A DNA stretch of 64,000 nucleotides from an uncultured Rhodopila sp. Lineage in GTDB: Bacteria; Pseudomonadota; Alphaproteobacteria; Acetobacterales; Acetobacteraceae. Below the pieces are notes generated by a model. The model was not told the DNA's origin, ran no database searches, and saw only the letters and a program-made list of their open reading frames with translations. Where the stretch lies: positions 186,001 through 250,000 of the forward strand of contig CAIZFE010000098.1 in NCBI GenBank assembly GCA_903932145.1. The letters are read 5' to 3'. This document shows positions 42,192 to 50,856 of this stretch, in pieces. How positions within the stretch are numbered: the stretch's first letter is position 1; each line of letters begins with the position of its first letter. The translations under genes were made by a program, and so were the position numbers.

Positions 42192-43505
42192 TCAGCGCTC
42201 CGGCAATGCCTTTCCGTCATGCCCGGCTTCGACGTATCCGGCGCCCGAGCGTTCGTCTGTCATGATGATTCTGACCCTACTCGCCTCCAGGGCGATCAGT
42301 CGCTTCTGTAGGAAGCGTCTCACGGCCGGATCGGCTTCCAACCCGATCGCGCGGCGATAGGCAGTCGCCGCATCCAGGGTCGATCCGATGCGGGCGAGCA
42401 GGCCGGCTCGTGCTGCCCAATAAGGTTGGTATGTCACTATTCGGGGATCGGCCGCCAATCTGTCCAACAAGGCCAAACCCTCGGTTGTCCGCCCCACCGC
42501 TGCCCGGGCTACCGCTTGGTTAATCGCGACGACAGGTGATCCGGTCAGGGAAAGGAGTGTATCGTACAGCCGAACGATCGCGCACCAGTCGGTTTGTCCG
42601 GTCCGGCGGCGGGCCGCGTGCGCCGACTGCACCGCGGCCTCCAACTGAAACCGGCCGACGACACCTTTGGCACTGGCGTGCATCAAAAGCGTCTCGGCCT
42701 GCTGGATCATGTCGGCATCCCATAAGGCGACGTCCTGCTCGTCCAACGGCACATAGCCGCCGCCGGCAGTTCGCCGAGCGGCCCGGCGAGATTCGGCGTA
42801 CAGCATGAGGGCCATTAAGCCGAGGGCTTCCGGCTCTTCCGGCAGCAGCGACACGACGACACGGCCCAGCCAAATCGCCTCTTGCGTGAGGCCGCGCCGC
42901 CGTGATTCAGAACTGCACGCCTCACTCCAACCCGCCCCGAATGCGGCGTAGATTGCTTCGAGCACGGCGTCAAACCGCTCTGGCAGATCGGCACGCTCCG
43001 GCAGGCGAAACGGAATTCCGGCCAGCTTGATCCGGGCTTTTGCCCGCACAAGCCGTTGACCCATAGCGGCCGGGGCTGACAGGAACGCCGAGGCGATCGC
43101 GGCGGCATCCAATCCCAGCACGGTCTGAAGCATGAGCGGGGCGCGAACGGTGGGGTCGATGGCCGGATGGGCGCAAACGAACATCAATGCCAACCGGTCG
43201 TCGGGGACATCCCGGGGCGTGTCGCCGGCGAGTTCCTCGGTCAGCAATTGCAGATGGGTGCTGGCGTATCCACGGGTGCGCTCCCGCCGAACGGTGTCGA
43301 TCACCTTGCGCCGGGCGACCGTCAGCAGCCAGGCGGCGGGGTTTTCCGGGACCCCGCTTACCGGCCAGTCGGTGAGTGCGGCGGCGAAAGCCTCGGATAA
43401 TGCGTCCTCGGCCCGCGCGACATCGCCGGTGCGGGCGGCGACGAAGGCCAGCAGCCTGCCATAAAGGCCGCGCGCCACCGCCTCCGCATGCCGGCCCGCA
43501 TCCAC
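42192..43505 (-). CDS. ECF42-type RNA polymerase sigma factor
   Basis: The 437-residue product has sigma2 (LLAFVAARTGDVARAEDALS with ENPAAWLLTVARRKVIDTVR), sigma4 (VLGLDAAAIASAFLSAPAAM) and a long C-terminal TPR-like extension (about residues 190-437, e.g. INQAVARAAVGRTTEGLALL) that marks the ECF42 group. GTG 43505 lies 4 bases after the YciI stop; the longer frame to 43676 is inside yciI. ECF42 factors are nearly always paired with DGPF/YciI genes and lack a classical anti-sigma; the C-terminal domain is thought to regulate them. Confidence 0.9.
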   Translation of the reverse strand: MDAGRHAEAVARGLYGRLLAFVAARTGDVARAEDALSEAFAAALTDWPVSGVPENPAAWLLTVARRKVIDTVRRERTRGYASTHLQLLTEELAGDTPRDVPDDRLALMFVCAHPAIDPTVRAPLMLQTVLGLDAAAIASAFLSAPAAMGQRLVRAKARIKLAGIPFRLPERADLPERFDAVLEAIYAAFGAGWSEACSSESRRRGLTQEAIWLGRVVVSLLPEEPEALGLMALMLYAESRRAARRTAGGGYVPLDEQDVALWDADMIQQAETLLMHASAKGVVGRFQLEAAVQSAHAARRRTGQTDWCAIVRLYDTLLSLTGSPVVAINQAVARAAVGRTTEGLALLDRLAADPRIVTYQPYWAARAGLLARIGSTLDAATAYRRAIGLEADPAVRRFLQKRLIALEASRVRIIMTDERSGAGYVEAGHDGKALPER

Positions 43506-43509
43506 CGGC

Positions 43510-43857
43510 TTACATCGCCCAGATGGGGCGGACCTCGATGGCACCGACGGCGGCTCCCGGGCAGCGTTCGGCCCAGGACAGCGCCGCGTCGAGATCTGGC
43601 GCATCAATAATATAGTAACCGCCGAGTTGTTCCTTGGTTTCGGCATACGGACCGTCGAGCACCGCGGTTTTGCCATCGACCGTCCGGATGGTGGTCGCGG
43701 TAGAGGCCGGGCGCAGGCGGTCGCCGCCCTTCAAAATTCCGGCTTGAACCATGGCCTCGGTGTATGCGCCGTAGGCGGCCATCATTTGGCCCCGATCGGC
43801 TTCAGTGGCTGAGGCCATGGCGGATTCGTCGCTGTAGATCAGCAGCAGGTACTGCAT
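43510..43857 (-). CDS. YciI/DGPF-domain protein, partner of the ECF42 sigma factor
   Basis: The 115-residue product (MQYLLLIYSDESAMASATEA) contains the DGPF-like DGPYAETKEQLGGYYIIDAP. ATG 43857 has GGAG 8 bases upstream. It precedes the sigma gene by 4 bases. In ECF42 systems this protein is the usual transcriptional target and neighbour; its biochemical role is not established. Confidence 0.92.
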   Translation of the reverse strand: MQYLLLIYSDESAMASATEADRGQMMAAYGAYTEAMVQAGILKGGDRLRPASTATTIRTVDGKTAVLDGPYAETKEQLGGYYIIDAPDLDAALSWAERCPGAAVGAIEVRPIWAM

Positions 43858-44089
43858 GATGGATTCTCCTGGCATGGCGGCGGCACAATGCCCCGCCGGA
43901 TCAGTGACGTTCAAGGACGATGGATTTCGACAGAATTGCCCGCGATCAGGGCGACTACCGCATCTCTCGCATCCGACGGCGGCGCTCAGGGTGTTTTCCA
44001 AAAATCCGTCGTTGCATCCCCCGCCCATCCGTGCTTCAAGCCGCGCCTTCCCTGCCGGGGGCGACGGCATCGCACCCGGCTATGTTCGC

Positions 44090-44106
44090 ATTCCCATCAT
44101 GGGAAT
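44090..44106. promoter_or_regulatory. Palindrome upstream of rpsF
   Basis: ATTCCCAT and ATGGGAAT are perfect arms around a single C, about 48 bases before the rpsF start. The one-base centre argues for a DNA operator rather than an RNA hairpin. Which regulator might bind is unknown. Confidence 0.4.
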
Positions 44107-44154
44107 GAGACCACTTCCGGTCGTGGACAGAGACAAGCCATAGGGGGTTCATCC

Positions 44155-44622
44155 ATGCCGCTATACGAAACCGTGCTCATTGCACGGAATGATGTCACGC
44201 AACAGCAGGTCGAGACGATCGCTGACGAAATCGGTGTCGAGTTGGAGACCGATGGCGGCGCGGTCAAGAAGCGCGAATACTGGGGTCTGCGTGGCCTTGC
44301 CTACCGCATCAAGAAGAACCGCAAGGGCCATTACATGCTGCTCAGCATGGATGCCAAGCCGGCCTTCATCACCGAGATGGAGCGTAAGCTCGGTCTCAAT
44401 GAAGACGTGCTGCGTTTCATGACGGTTCGCATCGAGGCGATCGACGAAGCTCCGTCCGCCATCCTGTCGCGCAAGTCCGACGACCGCGAACGCGGCTTCC
44501 GTGGGCCGAAGCCCGCGGGTCGCTTTGAAAGCGGCCGCAAGCGTGGGTTCGACGATCGCGAGGAGTTCCGCGCCCGTGACGGCTTCGGTGGCGACGAATT
44601 CCGTTCTGGCGTCGAGGAGTAG
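44155..44622 (+). CDS. rpsF: 30S ribosomal protein S6
   Basis: The 155-residue product starts MPLYETVLIARNDVTQQQVE and contains the S6 core REYWGLRGLAYRIKKNRKGH, then a long Arg/Gly/Asp-rich C-terminal tail (about 50 residues, RGFRGPKPAGRFESGRKRGF) as in many Alphaproteobacteria. ATG 44155 follows a GGGGG-type site. First gene of the S6-S18-L9 operon. Confidence 0.97.
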   Translation: MPLYETVLIARNDVTQQQVETIADEIGVELETDGGAVKKREYWGLRGLAYRIKKNRKGHYMLLSMDAKPAFITEMERKLGLNEDVLRFMTVRIEAIDEAPSAILSRKSDDRERGFRGPKPAGRFESGRKRGFDDREEFRARDGFGGDEFRSGVEE

Positions 44623-44628
44623 GTCCAA

Positions 44629-44901
44629 ATGTCCGATACAGACGTTAATCCCGCTGGCCGTCGCGCCGCCGTTGGCGCCCGCCGGCCGTTCTACCGCCGT
44701 CGCAAGTCCTGCCCGTTCTCCGGCCCGAATGCGCCGGTCATCGACTACAAGGACGTGCGCCTGCTGTCCCGCTTCCTCTCGGAGCGCGGTAAGATCGTAC
44801 CGAGCCGTATCACCGCCGTGTCTGCGAAGAAGCAGCGCGAGTTGGCAACGGCTATCAAGCGCGCCCGTTTCCTGGCGCTGCTGCCCTACATCGTCGCGTA
44901 A
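44629..44901 (+). CDS. rpsR: 30S ribosomal protein S18
   Basis: The 90-residue product contains the S18 core [20 protein letters not shown] followed by [20 protein letters not shown]. It lies 6 bases after rpsF. S18 pairs with S6 on the small-subunit platform. It is expected to be cotranscribed with rplI. Confidence 0.98.
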   Translation: MSDTDVNPAGRRAAVGARRPFYRRRKSCPFSGPNAPVIDYKDVRLLSRFLSERGKIVPSRITAVSAKKQRELATAIKRARFLALLPYIVA

Positions 44902-44913
44902 GGAGCGGATTTT

Positions 44914-45477
44914 ATGGCCGCCGTTGAACTGATCCTGCTCCAGCGCGTTGAGCACCTGGGACAGATGGGTGATGTGGTTAAGGTGAAGCCGGGTTATGCC
45001 CGCAACTTCCTCTTGCCGCAGAAGAAGGCGCTCCGCGCCAACAAGGATAACCGCGCGAAGTTTGAGCAGCAGCGCGTGCAGCTCGAAGCGCTGAACATCA
45101 AGCGCCGTGAGGAAGCCGAACGTTTGGCCGAACGCGTCGGCGGGTTGTCCGTCGTCATCGTCCGTCAGGCTGGTGAATCCGGCAGCCTGTATGGTTCGGT
45201 GTCGCCGCGCGACATCGCAGAAGCCGCGACCGCGGCCGGCCTGAGCATCAATCGCTCGCAGGTCGTGCAGGAAGTTCCGATCAAGGTGCTCGGCCTGTCA
45301 AAGGTTCGCGTATCGCTGCATCCGGAAGTGTCCATCACGGTGACCGTCAACGTTGCCCGCAGCGTGGACGAAGCCGAACGTCAGGCGCGTGGCCAACAGG
45401 CCACGATCACCGACGCGGAAGACGACGAGCAAAACCCGACCGAAGAGAACATCTTCCTGGGCGACTCGTCGAACTGA
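44914..45477 (+). CDS. rplI: 50S ribosomal protein L9
   Basis: The 187-residue product has the L9 N-terminal domain ([20 protein letters not shown] then [20 protein letters not shown]), the long central helix and the C-terminal domain, plus an acidic tail. It is ~35 residues longer than Escherichia coli L9. ATG 44914 has an AAGGAG site. In many Alphaproteobacteria dnaB follows rplI; here dnaB lies 15 kb away. Confidence 0.97.
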   Translation: MAAVELILLQRVEHLGQMGDVVKVKPGYARNFLLPQKKALRANKDNRAKFEQQRVQLEALNIKRREEAERLAERVGGLSVVIVRQAGESGSLYGSVSPRDIAEAATAAGLSINRSQVVQEVPIKVLGLSKVRVSLHPEVSITVTVNVARSVDEAERQARGQQATITDAEDDEQNPTEENIFLGDSSN

Positions 45478-45782
45478 ACGAACCAATCGGCGTCACCCGC
45501 CGATTGACCCGGTGACGCCTGAAGAGCCCACCATTCGCTTCTGTGCCAAGGCACCGGAGTGGATGGTGGGCTCTTCGTCTGTTGGTGGAAATCCGCCGCT
45601 GGCGGCATTGGGCGCCTAATAATGGCGCGTGAAGCACCAACAACTTCTCTGATTCGTGAAGTCCCGGCTGGCCCCTTTGGCACGGTGTATTGAACTCATA
45701 TGACAGTTGGTGTTTTGACGCCGGCTGCGTGACTGAGCCATTGCTTGGCTTTCTGCGGGTCAAGACAGTGGATTGGAAAGCG
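45478..45782. other. rplI-cfa intergenic stretch, 305 bases
   Basis: Holds a short hairpin (AATCGGCG with CGCCGATT) right after rplI, then the longer inverted repeat at 45521-45576. No gene is supported; the last ~100 bases should contain the promoter of the fatty-acid synthase gene. Confidence 0.6.
45521..45576 (+). terminator. Long inverted repeat after rplI
   Basis: GAAGAGCCCACCAT (45521-45534) and ATGGTGGGCTCTTC (45563-45576) form a perfect 14-base stem with an inner smaller hairpin. There is no strong T-run, so it may be a terminator or an mRNA-stabilising structure. Confidence 0.65.
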
Positions 45783-47039
45783 ATGCAAGCTGTCCTCGAC
45801 GGCATTCTGCGACGCATGATCACCGCTGGCCGGCTGACCGTCGTATGGCCAGATGGCGGTCATTCGACCTACGCGGGTGAAGCCGGACCAACCGCCGTGA
45901 TGCGGTTGCGGGATCGTCGCACGATCAGGCGAATGGTGCTGAACCCATCGCTCGCGGTGGGAGAGGCTTATATGTCCGGCGGTCTTTCGGTGGAAGACAG
46001 TGGGATTTACGATCTGCTTGACGTCCTGCTGGTCAACCTCACCAGCAATCCCGGCGGTCATCCGGTTCGGCACTGGCGAGAAGCGCTGGCATCGCTCGGC
46101 CGCCGGCTGATGCAATACAATCCGGCCGGCCGGGCACGCCGCAATGTGGCACACCATTATGATTTGAATGGGCGGCTATACAGTTTGTTCCTGGACCGGG
46201 ACCGGCAATATTCCTGCGCCTATTTCCGGCGCGGTGACGAGACGCTGGAGGAAGCCCAGGCAGCCAAGAAGCGGCATATCGCCGCCAAGCTGTGTCTGGA
46301 CCGGCCGGGGTTGAGGGTGCTGGACATCGGCTGCGGCTGGGGCGGCATGGCGCTGACCCTGGCACGCGACTTCGGCGCCGACGTGACCGGGGTCACGTTG
46401 TCGCAGGAGCAACTGTCCGAGGCTCGTGCCCGCGTCGCGGCCGAAGGGCTGGAAGACCGCGTGCGGTTCGAATTGTTGGACTATCGTTCAGTCTCCGATA
46501 CTTTCGATCGTATCGTCTCGGTGGGGATGTTCGAGCATGTCGGTGTTGGCCATTACGATACATTCTTCGCAACCGTCGCCCGCTGCCTGAAACTGGATGG
46601 CGTGGCGCTGATCCATGCGATCGGGCGCGGGGAAGGGCCGGGCAGCACGAATGCGTGGCTGCGCAAGTATATCTTCCCCGGTGGCTATTCTCCGGCGCTA
46701 TCCGAAGTGCTGCCGCCGGTGGAGCGCTCCGGCCTGTGGGCGACCGACATTGAGATTTTGCGACTCCACTATGCCGAAACCCTACGGCATTGGCGCCGGC
46801 GCTTCGCCGCCAACCGCGACGCCATTGCGACGCTCTACGACGAAATGTTCTGCCGCATGTTCGAGTTCTATCTGGCGGCGTCGGAAATTACCTTTCGCCG
46901 CAGCTTCCACATGGTCTGGCAGTTGCAATTGACGCACGGCCACGGCGTCGTGCCGCTGACCCGGGATTATGTTGCCGCGATCGAAGCGGGGCTGCCCGTG
47001 GAAGCCAAGGCGGAGGCAGCCAGCCCGCTGCGCCGTTGA
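45783..47039 (+). CDS. cfa: Cyclopropane-fatty-acyl-phospholipid synthase
   Basis: The 418-residue product methylates double bonds of membrane phospholipid acyl chains with SAM. The SAM-binding motif VLDIGCGWGGMALTLARDFG is near residue 178. Upstream lies the family segment HHYDLNGRLYSLFLDRDRQY, and downstream VSVGMFEHVGVGHYDTFF. ATG 45783 has a GGAAAG site; the frame back to 45690 is ignored. Such genes are typically induced in stationary phase or acid stress. Confidence 0.94.
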   Translation: MQAVLDGILRRMITAGRLTVVWPDGGHSTYAGEAGPTAVMRLRDRRTIRRMVLNPSLAVGEAYMSGGLSVEDSGIYDLLDVLLVNLTSNPGGHPVRHWREALASLGRRLMQYNPAGRARRNVAHHYDLNGRLYSLFLDRDRQYSCAYFRRGDETLEEAQAAKKRHIAAKLCLDRPGLRVLDIGCGWGGMALTLARDFGADVTGVTLSQEQLSEARARVAAEGLEDRVRFELLDYRSVSDTFDRIVSVGMFEHVGVGHYDTFFATVARCLKLDGVALIHAIGRGEGPGSTNAWLRKYIFPGGYSPALSEVLPPVERSGLWATDIEILRLHYAETLRHWRRRFAANRDAIATLYDEMFCRMFEFYLAASEITFRRSFHMVWQLQLTHGHGVVPLTRDYVAAIEAGLPVEAKAEAASPLRR

Positions 47040-47164
47040 CACAAAGGCGCGTCGCCGGCCGGATTGGGCGCCATTGCCCAACGATCCGCCGTCCCGTATA
47101 TCCGCTGGGATAGTTTCTTCCCACTCCGATCAATTCGCTTTGATCCCCAGCAAGGTGCATCCGC

Positions 47165-47851
47165 ATGGCTGATTACGTCATCTCTCCACCGGCGATATCA
47201 TCGATCCCCGTCGCGGGCGGAGGGAGTTTTCCGGTCAGACGGGTCTTTTGCGTTGGCCGCAATTACGCCGAACACGCTCGGGAAATGGGCAGCGATCCGG
47301 ATCGCGAACCGCCGTTCTTCTTCATGAAGCCGGCCGACGCCCTTCTGCTGAACGACGCCGACATGCCGTATCCGCCGCAAAGCACCCAGCTTCACCATGA
47401 GATGGAGATGGTCGTGGCCATCGGCGTCGGCGGTGCCAACATTGCCGCGGCCGACGCGCTGTCCCATGTCTGGGGATACGCCGCAGGCCTGGATATGACG
47501 CGCCGGGACCTGCAGAACGCAGCCAAGAAAGAGGGTAAGCCCTGGGATATGGGCAAGGGTTTCGACTGGTCCGCGCCGATCGGCCTGCTGGTGCCGGCCT
47601 CGAAGATCGGCCATCCCTCCAAGGGCCTGATCGAATTGAAAGTGAACGGCAAGGTCCGCCAGACCTCCGATCTGTCGAAGATGATCTGGGATGTGCCGGA
47701 AATGATCGCTTACCTGTCGGGGCTGGTGACGCTGGCGCCGGGCGATCTGATCTATAGCGGCACGCCGGAAAACGTCGCCGCCGTCGAACGCGGCGACCTG
47801 TTGGAAGGCACCGTCGAGGGTGTCGGTTCGGTGACGACGCGCATCGTCTGA
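47165..47851 (+). CDS. Fumarylacetoacetate hydrolase family protein
   Basis: The 228-residue product matches the FAH superfamily: VFCVGRNYAEHAREMG at the start, metal-binding Glu residues in LHHEMEMVVAIGVGG, and the C-terminal LAPGDLIYSGTPENVAAVER. Members hydrolyse or decarboxylate acyl-pyruvates with Mg2+. Its stop overlaps the xth start by one base, so the two genes are co-transcribed. Confidence 0.92.
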   Translation: MADYVISPPAISSIPVAGGGSFPVRRVFCVGRNYAEHAREMGSDPDREPPFFFMKPADALLLNDADMPYPPQSTQLHHEMEMVVAIGVGGANIAAADALSHVWGYAAGLDMTRRDLQNAAKKEGKPWDMGKGFDWSAPIGLLVPASKIGHPSKGLIELKVNGKVRQTSDLSKMIWDVPEMIAYLSGLVTLAPGDLIYSGTPENVAAVERGDLLEGTVEGVGSVTTRIV

Positions 47852-48657
47852 TGCCGTCTTTGCGGGTCGCGACCTGGAACATCAACTCACTGCGCTTGCG
47901 CGTCGGCCTGCTGGACAAGTTGGTCGATGCCCTGCGACCGGATGTCATCTGCCTACAGGAAACCAAGGTCCCCGACCCGCTGTTTCCGGCGGAGGCGTTG
48001 GTGCCGCTCGGGTATCCACACACCGTGTTCCGCGGCATGAAGGGATATAACGGGGTTGCGATCCTGTCGCGGGTGCCGCTGATGCTGCTGGAGGATGCTC
48101 CGGACTGGTGCGAAAAAGGCGATTGCCGGCATGTCGCGGCGTCGCTGCAAACGCCGGGAGGGCCGGTCGAACTGCATAATTTCTACGTCCCGGCCGGCGG
48201 TGACGTTCCGGATCGCGTGGAAAACCCCAAATACGGTCACAAGCTGGATTTCATCGCCGAGGCCCGTTCGTGGTTCGCCGCCCGGTCAGGCCTGGCACGC
48301 GCGGTGATCGTCGGCGACCTGAACATTGCTCCATTGGAACATGACGTCTGGAGCCATAAGCAGTTGCTGGACGTGGTGAGCCATACACCGGCGGAAACCG
48401 ACGGCTTGAATGCCTGGATGAATGTGGGTTTCATTGATGCCGTGCGGCACTTTGTTCCCGCTGACCAGAAGCTGTATTCGTGGTGGTCGTACCGCAATAA
48501 GGATTGGCGGGAATCTAACCGGGGACGCCGGTTGGATCATGTCTGGGTGACTCCCGACCTTGGCGGCGAATTACGCAGCCAGACCATCCTGCGCGATGCG
48601 CGAGACTGGCCGCGCGGGTCCGATCATGTGCCGGTTTGTGTGGAGATGGACGTTTAG
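47851..48657 (+). CDS. xth: Exodeoxyribonuclease III
   Basis: This 268-residue AP endonuclease/3'-exonuclease of base excision repair shows TWNINSLRLRVGLLDKL, the catalytic ICLQETKVPD, VIVGDLNIAP and the C-terminal SDHVPVCVEM. ATG 47851 overlaps the preceding stop (TGATG). Confidence 0.96.
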   Translation: MPSLRVATWNINSLRLRVGLLDKLVDALRPDVICLQETKVPDPLFPAEALVPLGYPHTVFRGMKGYNGVAILSRVPLMLLEDAPDWCEKGDCRHVAASLQTPGGPVELHNFYVPAGGDVPDRVENPKYGHKLDFIAEARSWFAARSGLARAVIVGDLNIAPLEHDVWSHKQLLDVVSHTPAETDGLNAWMNVGFIDAVRHFVPADQKLYSWWSYRNKDWRESNRGRRLDHVWVTPDLGGELRSQTILRDARDWPRGSDHVPVCVEMDV

Positions 48658-48750
48658 CGGTCTGACGGCCGGCTGATCGGGCCTGCCCGGACACCGTGAC
48701 CGATCGCGCCGAATGTGCTAAGCTCCGATTAATCAATAAGGAGACAGTCC

Positions 48751-49605
48751 ATGCACTTCGGCGCTTCCATGTTCTTCACCGACTACTCGATGACCTCGGC
48801 CGCCCTGGCGAAAGCGCTGGAAGAACGCGGCTTCGAGTCGATTTGGGCCCCTGAACACTCCCACATCCCGATGTCGCGCAAGTCGCCCTGGCCGGGCGGC
48901 GGCGACCTCCCAAAGCAATATTACGACGTGATGGACCCGTTCGTGACGCTGACGGCGGCGGCGATGGTGACAACGACCCTGAAGATCGGCACCGGCGTCT
49001 GCCTGGTCAATCAGCGCGATCCGATCCAGACGGCGAAGCTGGTGGCCTCGATCGATCAGGTCTCGGGCGGTCGGTTCCTGTTCGGGATAGGCGTTGGCTG
49101 GAATGCCGAGGAAATGGAAGACCACGGCACCGTGTTCGCCACGCGGGCCAAGCTGGTGCGGGAGCGGGTGGAGGCGATGAAGGCGATCTGGACTCAGTCC
49201 AAGCCGGAATATGCTGGCGAGTTCGTCAACTTCGGCCCGATGATGACGTGGCCGAAACCGGTGCAGCAGCCGCATCCCCCCGTTATCGTTGGCGGTGCGT
49301 TCCCGCACGGCGCCCGGCGGGCGGTGCGCTACGGCGAGGGCTGGATTCCGCTGGCCGGCCGGCCGGGACAATACGGCGATGTGTTCGACACGGTGCCGAA
49401 GTTCCACGCCATGCTGAAGGAAGCGGGCCGCGATCCGGCGTCCTGTCCGGTGTCGATCTTCGGGGCAGGCGAGGACGGCGACACACTCAAGCGCTACCGC
49501 GACATCGGTATCGCTCGGGTTGCGACCAGCCTGCCGGCGGCGAGGGAAGATGTTGTTCTGCCGATCCTGGACCGGTGGGCGGAGTTGATCCAACAGACGG
49601 GTTGA
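48751..49605 (+). CDS. LLM-class flavin-dependent oxidoreductase
   Basis: The 284-residue product has the luciferase-like TIM barrel: FESIWAPEHSHIP near the start, TLKIGTGVCLVNQRDPIQTA, FGIGVGWNAEEM and PVIVGGAFPHGARRAVRYGE. The family uses F420 or FMN. ATG 48751 follows AAGGAG. The frame closes at a TGA just before an open region. Confidence 0.92.
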   Translation: MHFGASMFFTDYSMTSAALAKALEERGFESIWAPEHSHIPMSRKSPWPGGGDLPKQYYDVMDPFVTLTAAAMVTTTLKIGTGVCLVNQRDPIQTAKLVASIDQVSGGRFLFGIGVGWNAEEMEDHGTVFATRAKLVRERVEAMKAIWTQSKPEYAGEFVNFGPMMTWPKPVQQPHPPVIVGGAFPHGARRAVRYGEGWIPLAGRPGQYGDVFDTVPKFHAMLKEAGRDPASCPVSIFGAGEDGDTLKRYRDIGIARVATSLPAAREDVVLPILDRWAELIQQTG

Positions 49606-49914
49606 GCGCCTGAGCGACGCTGCTGCCGAGCGTCGTTTTAGTGTTGAAAGCGCCTTCTGTTGCCATGATGTAACTCAGAGCCTCACGGAGCACGTCATGA
49701 ACGATGGCAATCGGTTCGGTAATGACGATCAGGCAGTCCACGATTTGGAGGGGGCCGCCTGAGGTTGTGCTTGCCTTTTTGCGGGTCTTGATGACGCTCG
49801 CGAAGGTCGGACGATTCCAGTCGAACATGGCTTGATTGAAGGGCGGCAGCGGATTGCGGTGCACTGTGCGGCGGCTCCGGCGTCGGAATGACGGTAAACC
49901 CGATGCGGACGGTT
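49606..49914. other. Gene-poor stretch, 309 bases
   Basis: A minus-strand frame (start about 49825, MFDWNRPTFASVIKTRKKAS) runs through here and into the oxidoreductase gene antisense; parts have reasonable codons but the tail is shadow, so it is not called. No hairpin terminator was recognised. Confidence 0.45.
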
Positions 49915-50853
49915 TTAGGTGACCAACATGCCCTGACGGTCGGCAACGCTGATCGTCGCCCGGGTTCCCGCGTTGAATTCGAGGAAGTCGCCTTCGATGC
50001 CATCGCTGAAGATCACGCCATGTTCGGCCATCTCAGAAACGATCGTTACTGAATCCCGCGTGGTAATGCGGCCAGCAACCAATGAGGCGCCCGTGGTTCG
50101 GCTCGGGAACGGTTCGCGGACGAAGTAATGGAGGAAATCGGCATCCCAGGCAAAGGAGGCGTCAAAGTCGGTCGCCGGCGCGTACACCCCCAGGAACGTC
50201 GCAGCGCCCAACCAACCGGCATAGAGGCTCTTGAGCCATCCGGTGGACCCCATCCCCGTAGAAATAATGATCCCGCTTGAGGACTGGTGCTCCTGGCGAT
50301 CGCCAACCTGCAACCTATAGCGTGCCGAAACATGGGTGCTCGGGCCGACGAACAGATCATTCACGGCGTAGATCACTGATCCAGTGTTGAGCGAAGCTTT
50401 TGCCATGGTGACTCGCTTCACCGGACGGCGACGGGCGATCGCCTCCGGAACGACCTTCGGCAGATCCCCCGGACCAAACGGCAGTAGAACACCATCCCAG
50501 CGAAACGGGTCAGGGTTCACCCCCACAACGTGCTGACCATCGAGATACTTGAGCGTGTTGGCCACCAGCCCGTCCTGTCCCAATACAACAACGATGTCAT
50601 CCGCCCCAAAGATGAAGTTCCCGAGGTAGCGGCGGTCGATCCGCTGGACCCTGCCACAGGCGCGAAGGCTGGTCTCGACCGCCAGGGTCGCGGCGCGATA
50701 TTGGCGCTGTTCCTGAAGGTAGTCGCTGAAGTCGGCGCCCAGATGCTCCACATAAAATTGCGCCTGCTGGACTGTGTTGAAGCGCGCAATCAGTTCGTCG
50801 AGCCTGGTTTCGCGCACGATCAGGACGATCTTGCGATCTTCGGTGGTGGCCAT
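49915..50853 (-). CDS. Divergent NAD-kinase-like protein
   Basis: This 312-residue protein has the NAD/diacylglycerol kinase fold. VVVLGQDGLVANTLKYL corresponds to the GGDG motif with Gly changed to Gln while Asp stays. SGIIISTGMGSTGWLKSL corresponds to the ISTPTGSTAY substrate loop. VNDLFVGPSTHVSARYRL matches the FIGxxxxSR region. The changes may alter substrate preference. It follows the SPFH gene by 3 bases on the same strand and lies opposite a NrtR regulator, so it probably acts in NAD metabolism. Real NAD phosphorylation is unproven. Confidence 0.78.
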   Translation of the reverse strand: MATTEDRKIVLIVRETRLDELIARFNTVQQAQFYVEHLGADFSDYLQEQRQYRAATLAVETSLRACGRVQRIDRRYLGNFIFGADDIVVVLGQDGLVANTLKYLDGQHVVGVNPDPFRWDGVLLPFGPGDLPKVVPEAIARRRPVKRVTMAKASLNTGSVIYAVNDLFVGPSTHVSARYRLQVGDRQEHQSSSGIIISTGMGSTGWLKSLYAGWLGAATFLGVYAPATDFDASFAWDADFLHYFVREPFPSRTTGASLVAGRITTRDSVTIVSEMAEHGVIFSDGIEGDFLEFNAGTRATISVADRQGMLVT

Positions 50854-50856
50854 CGT

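Noticed and set aside
49487-49864. Minus-strand frame in and beyond the 3' end of the LLM oxidoreductase gene
   Set aside because: Some plausible residues (MFDWNRPTFASVIKTRKKAS) but no ribosome site, no known family, and half of it is antisense to a real gene.
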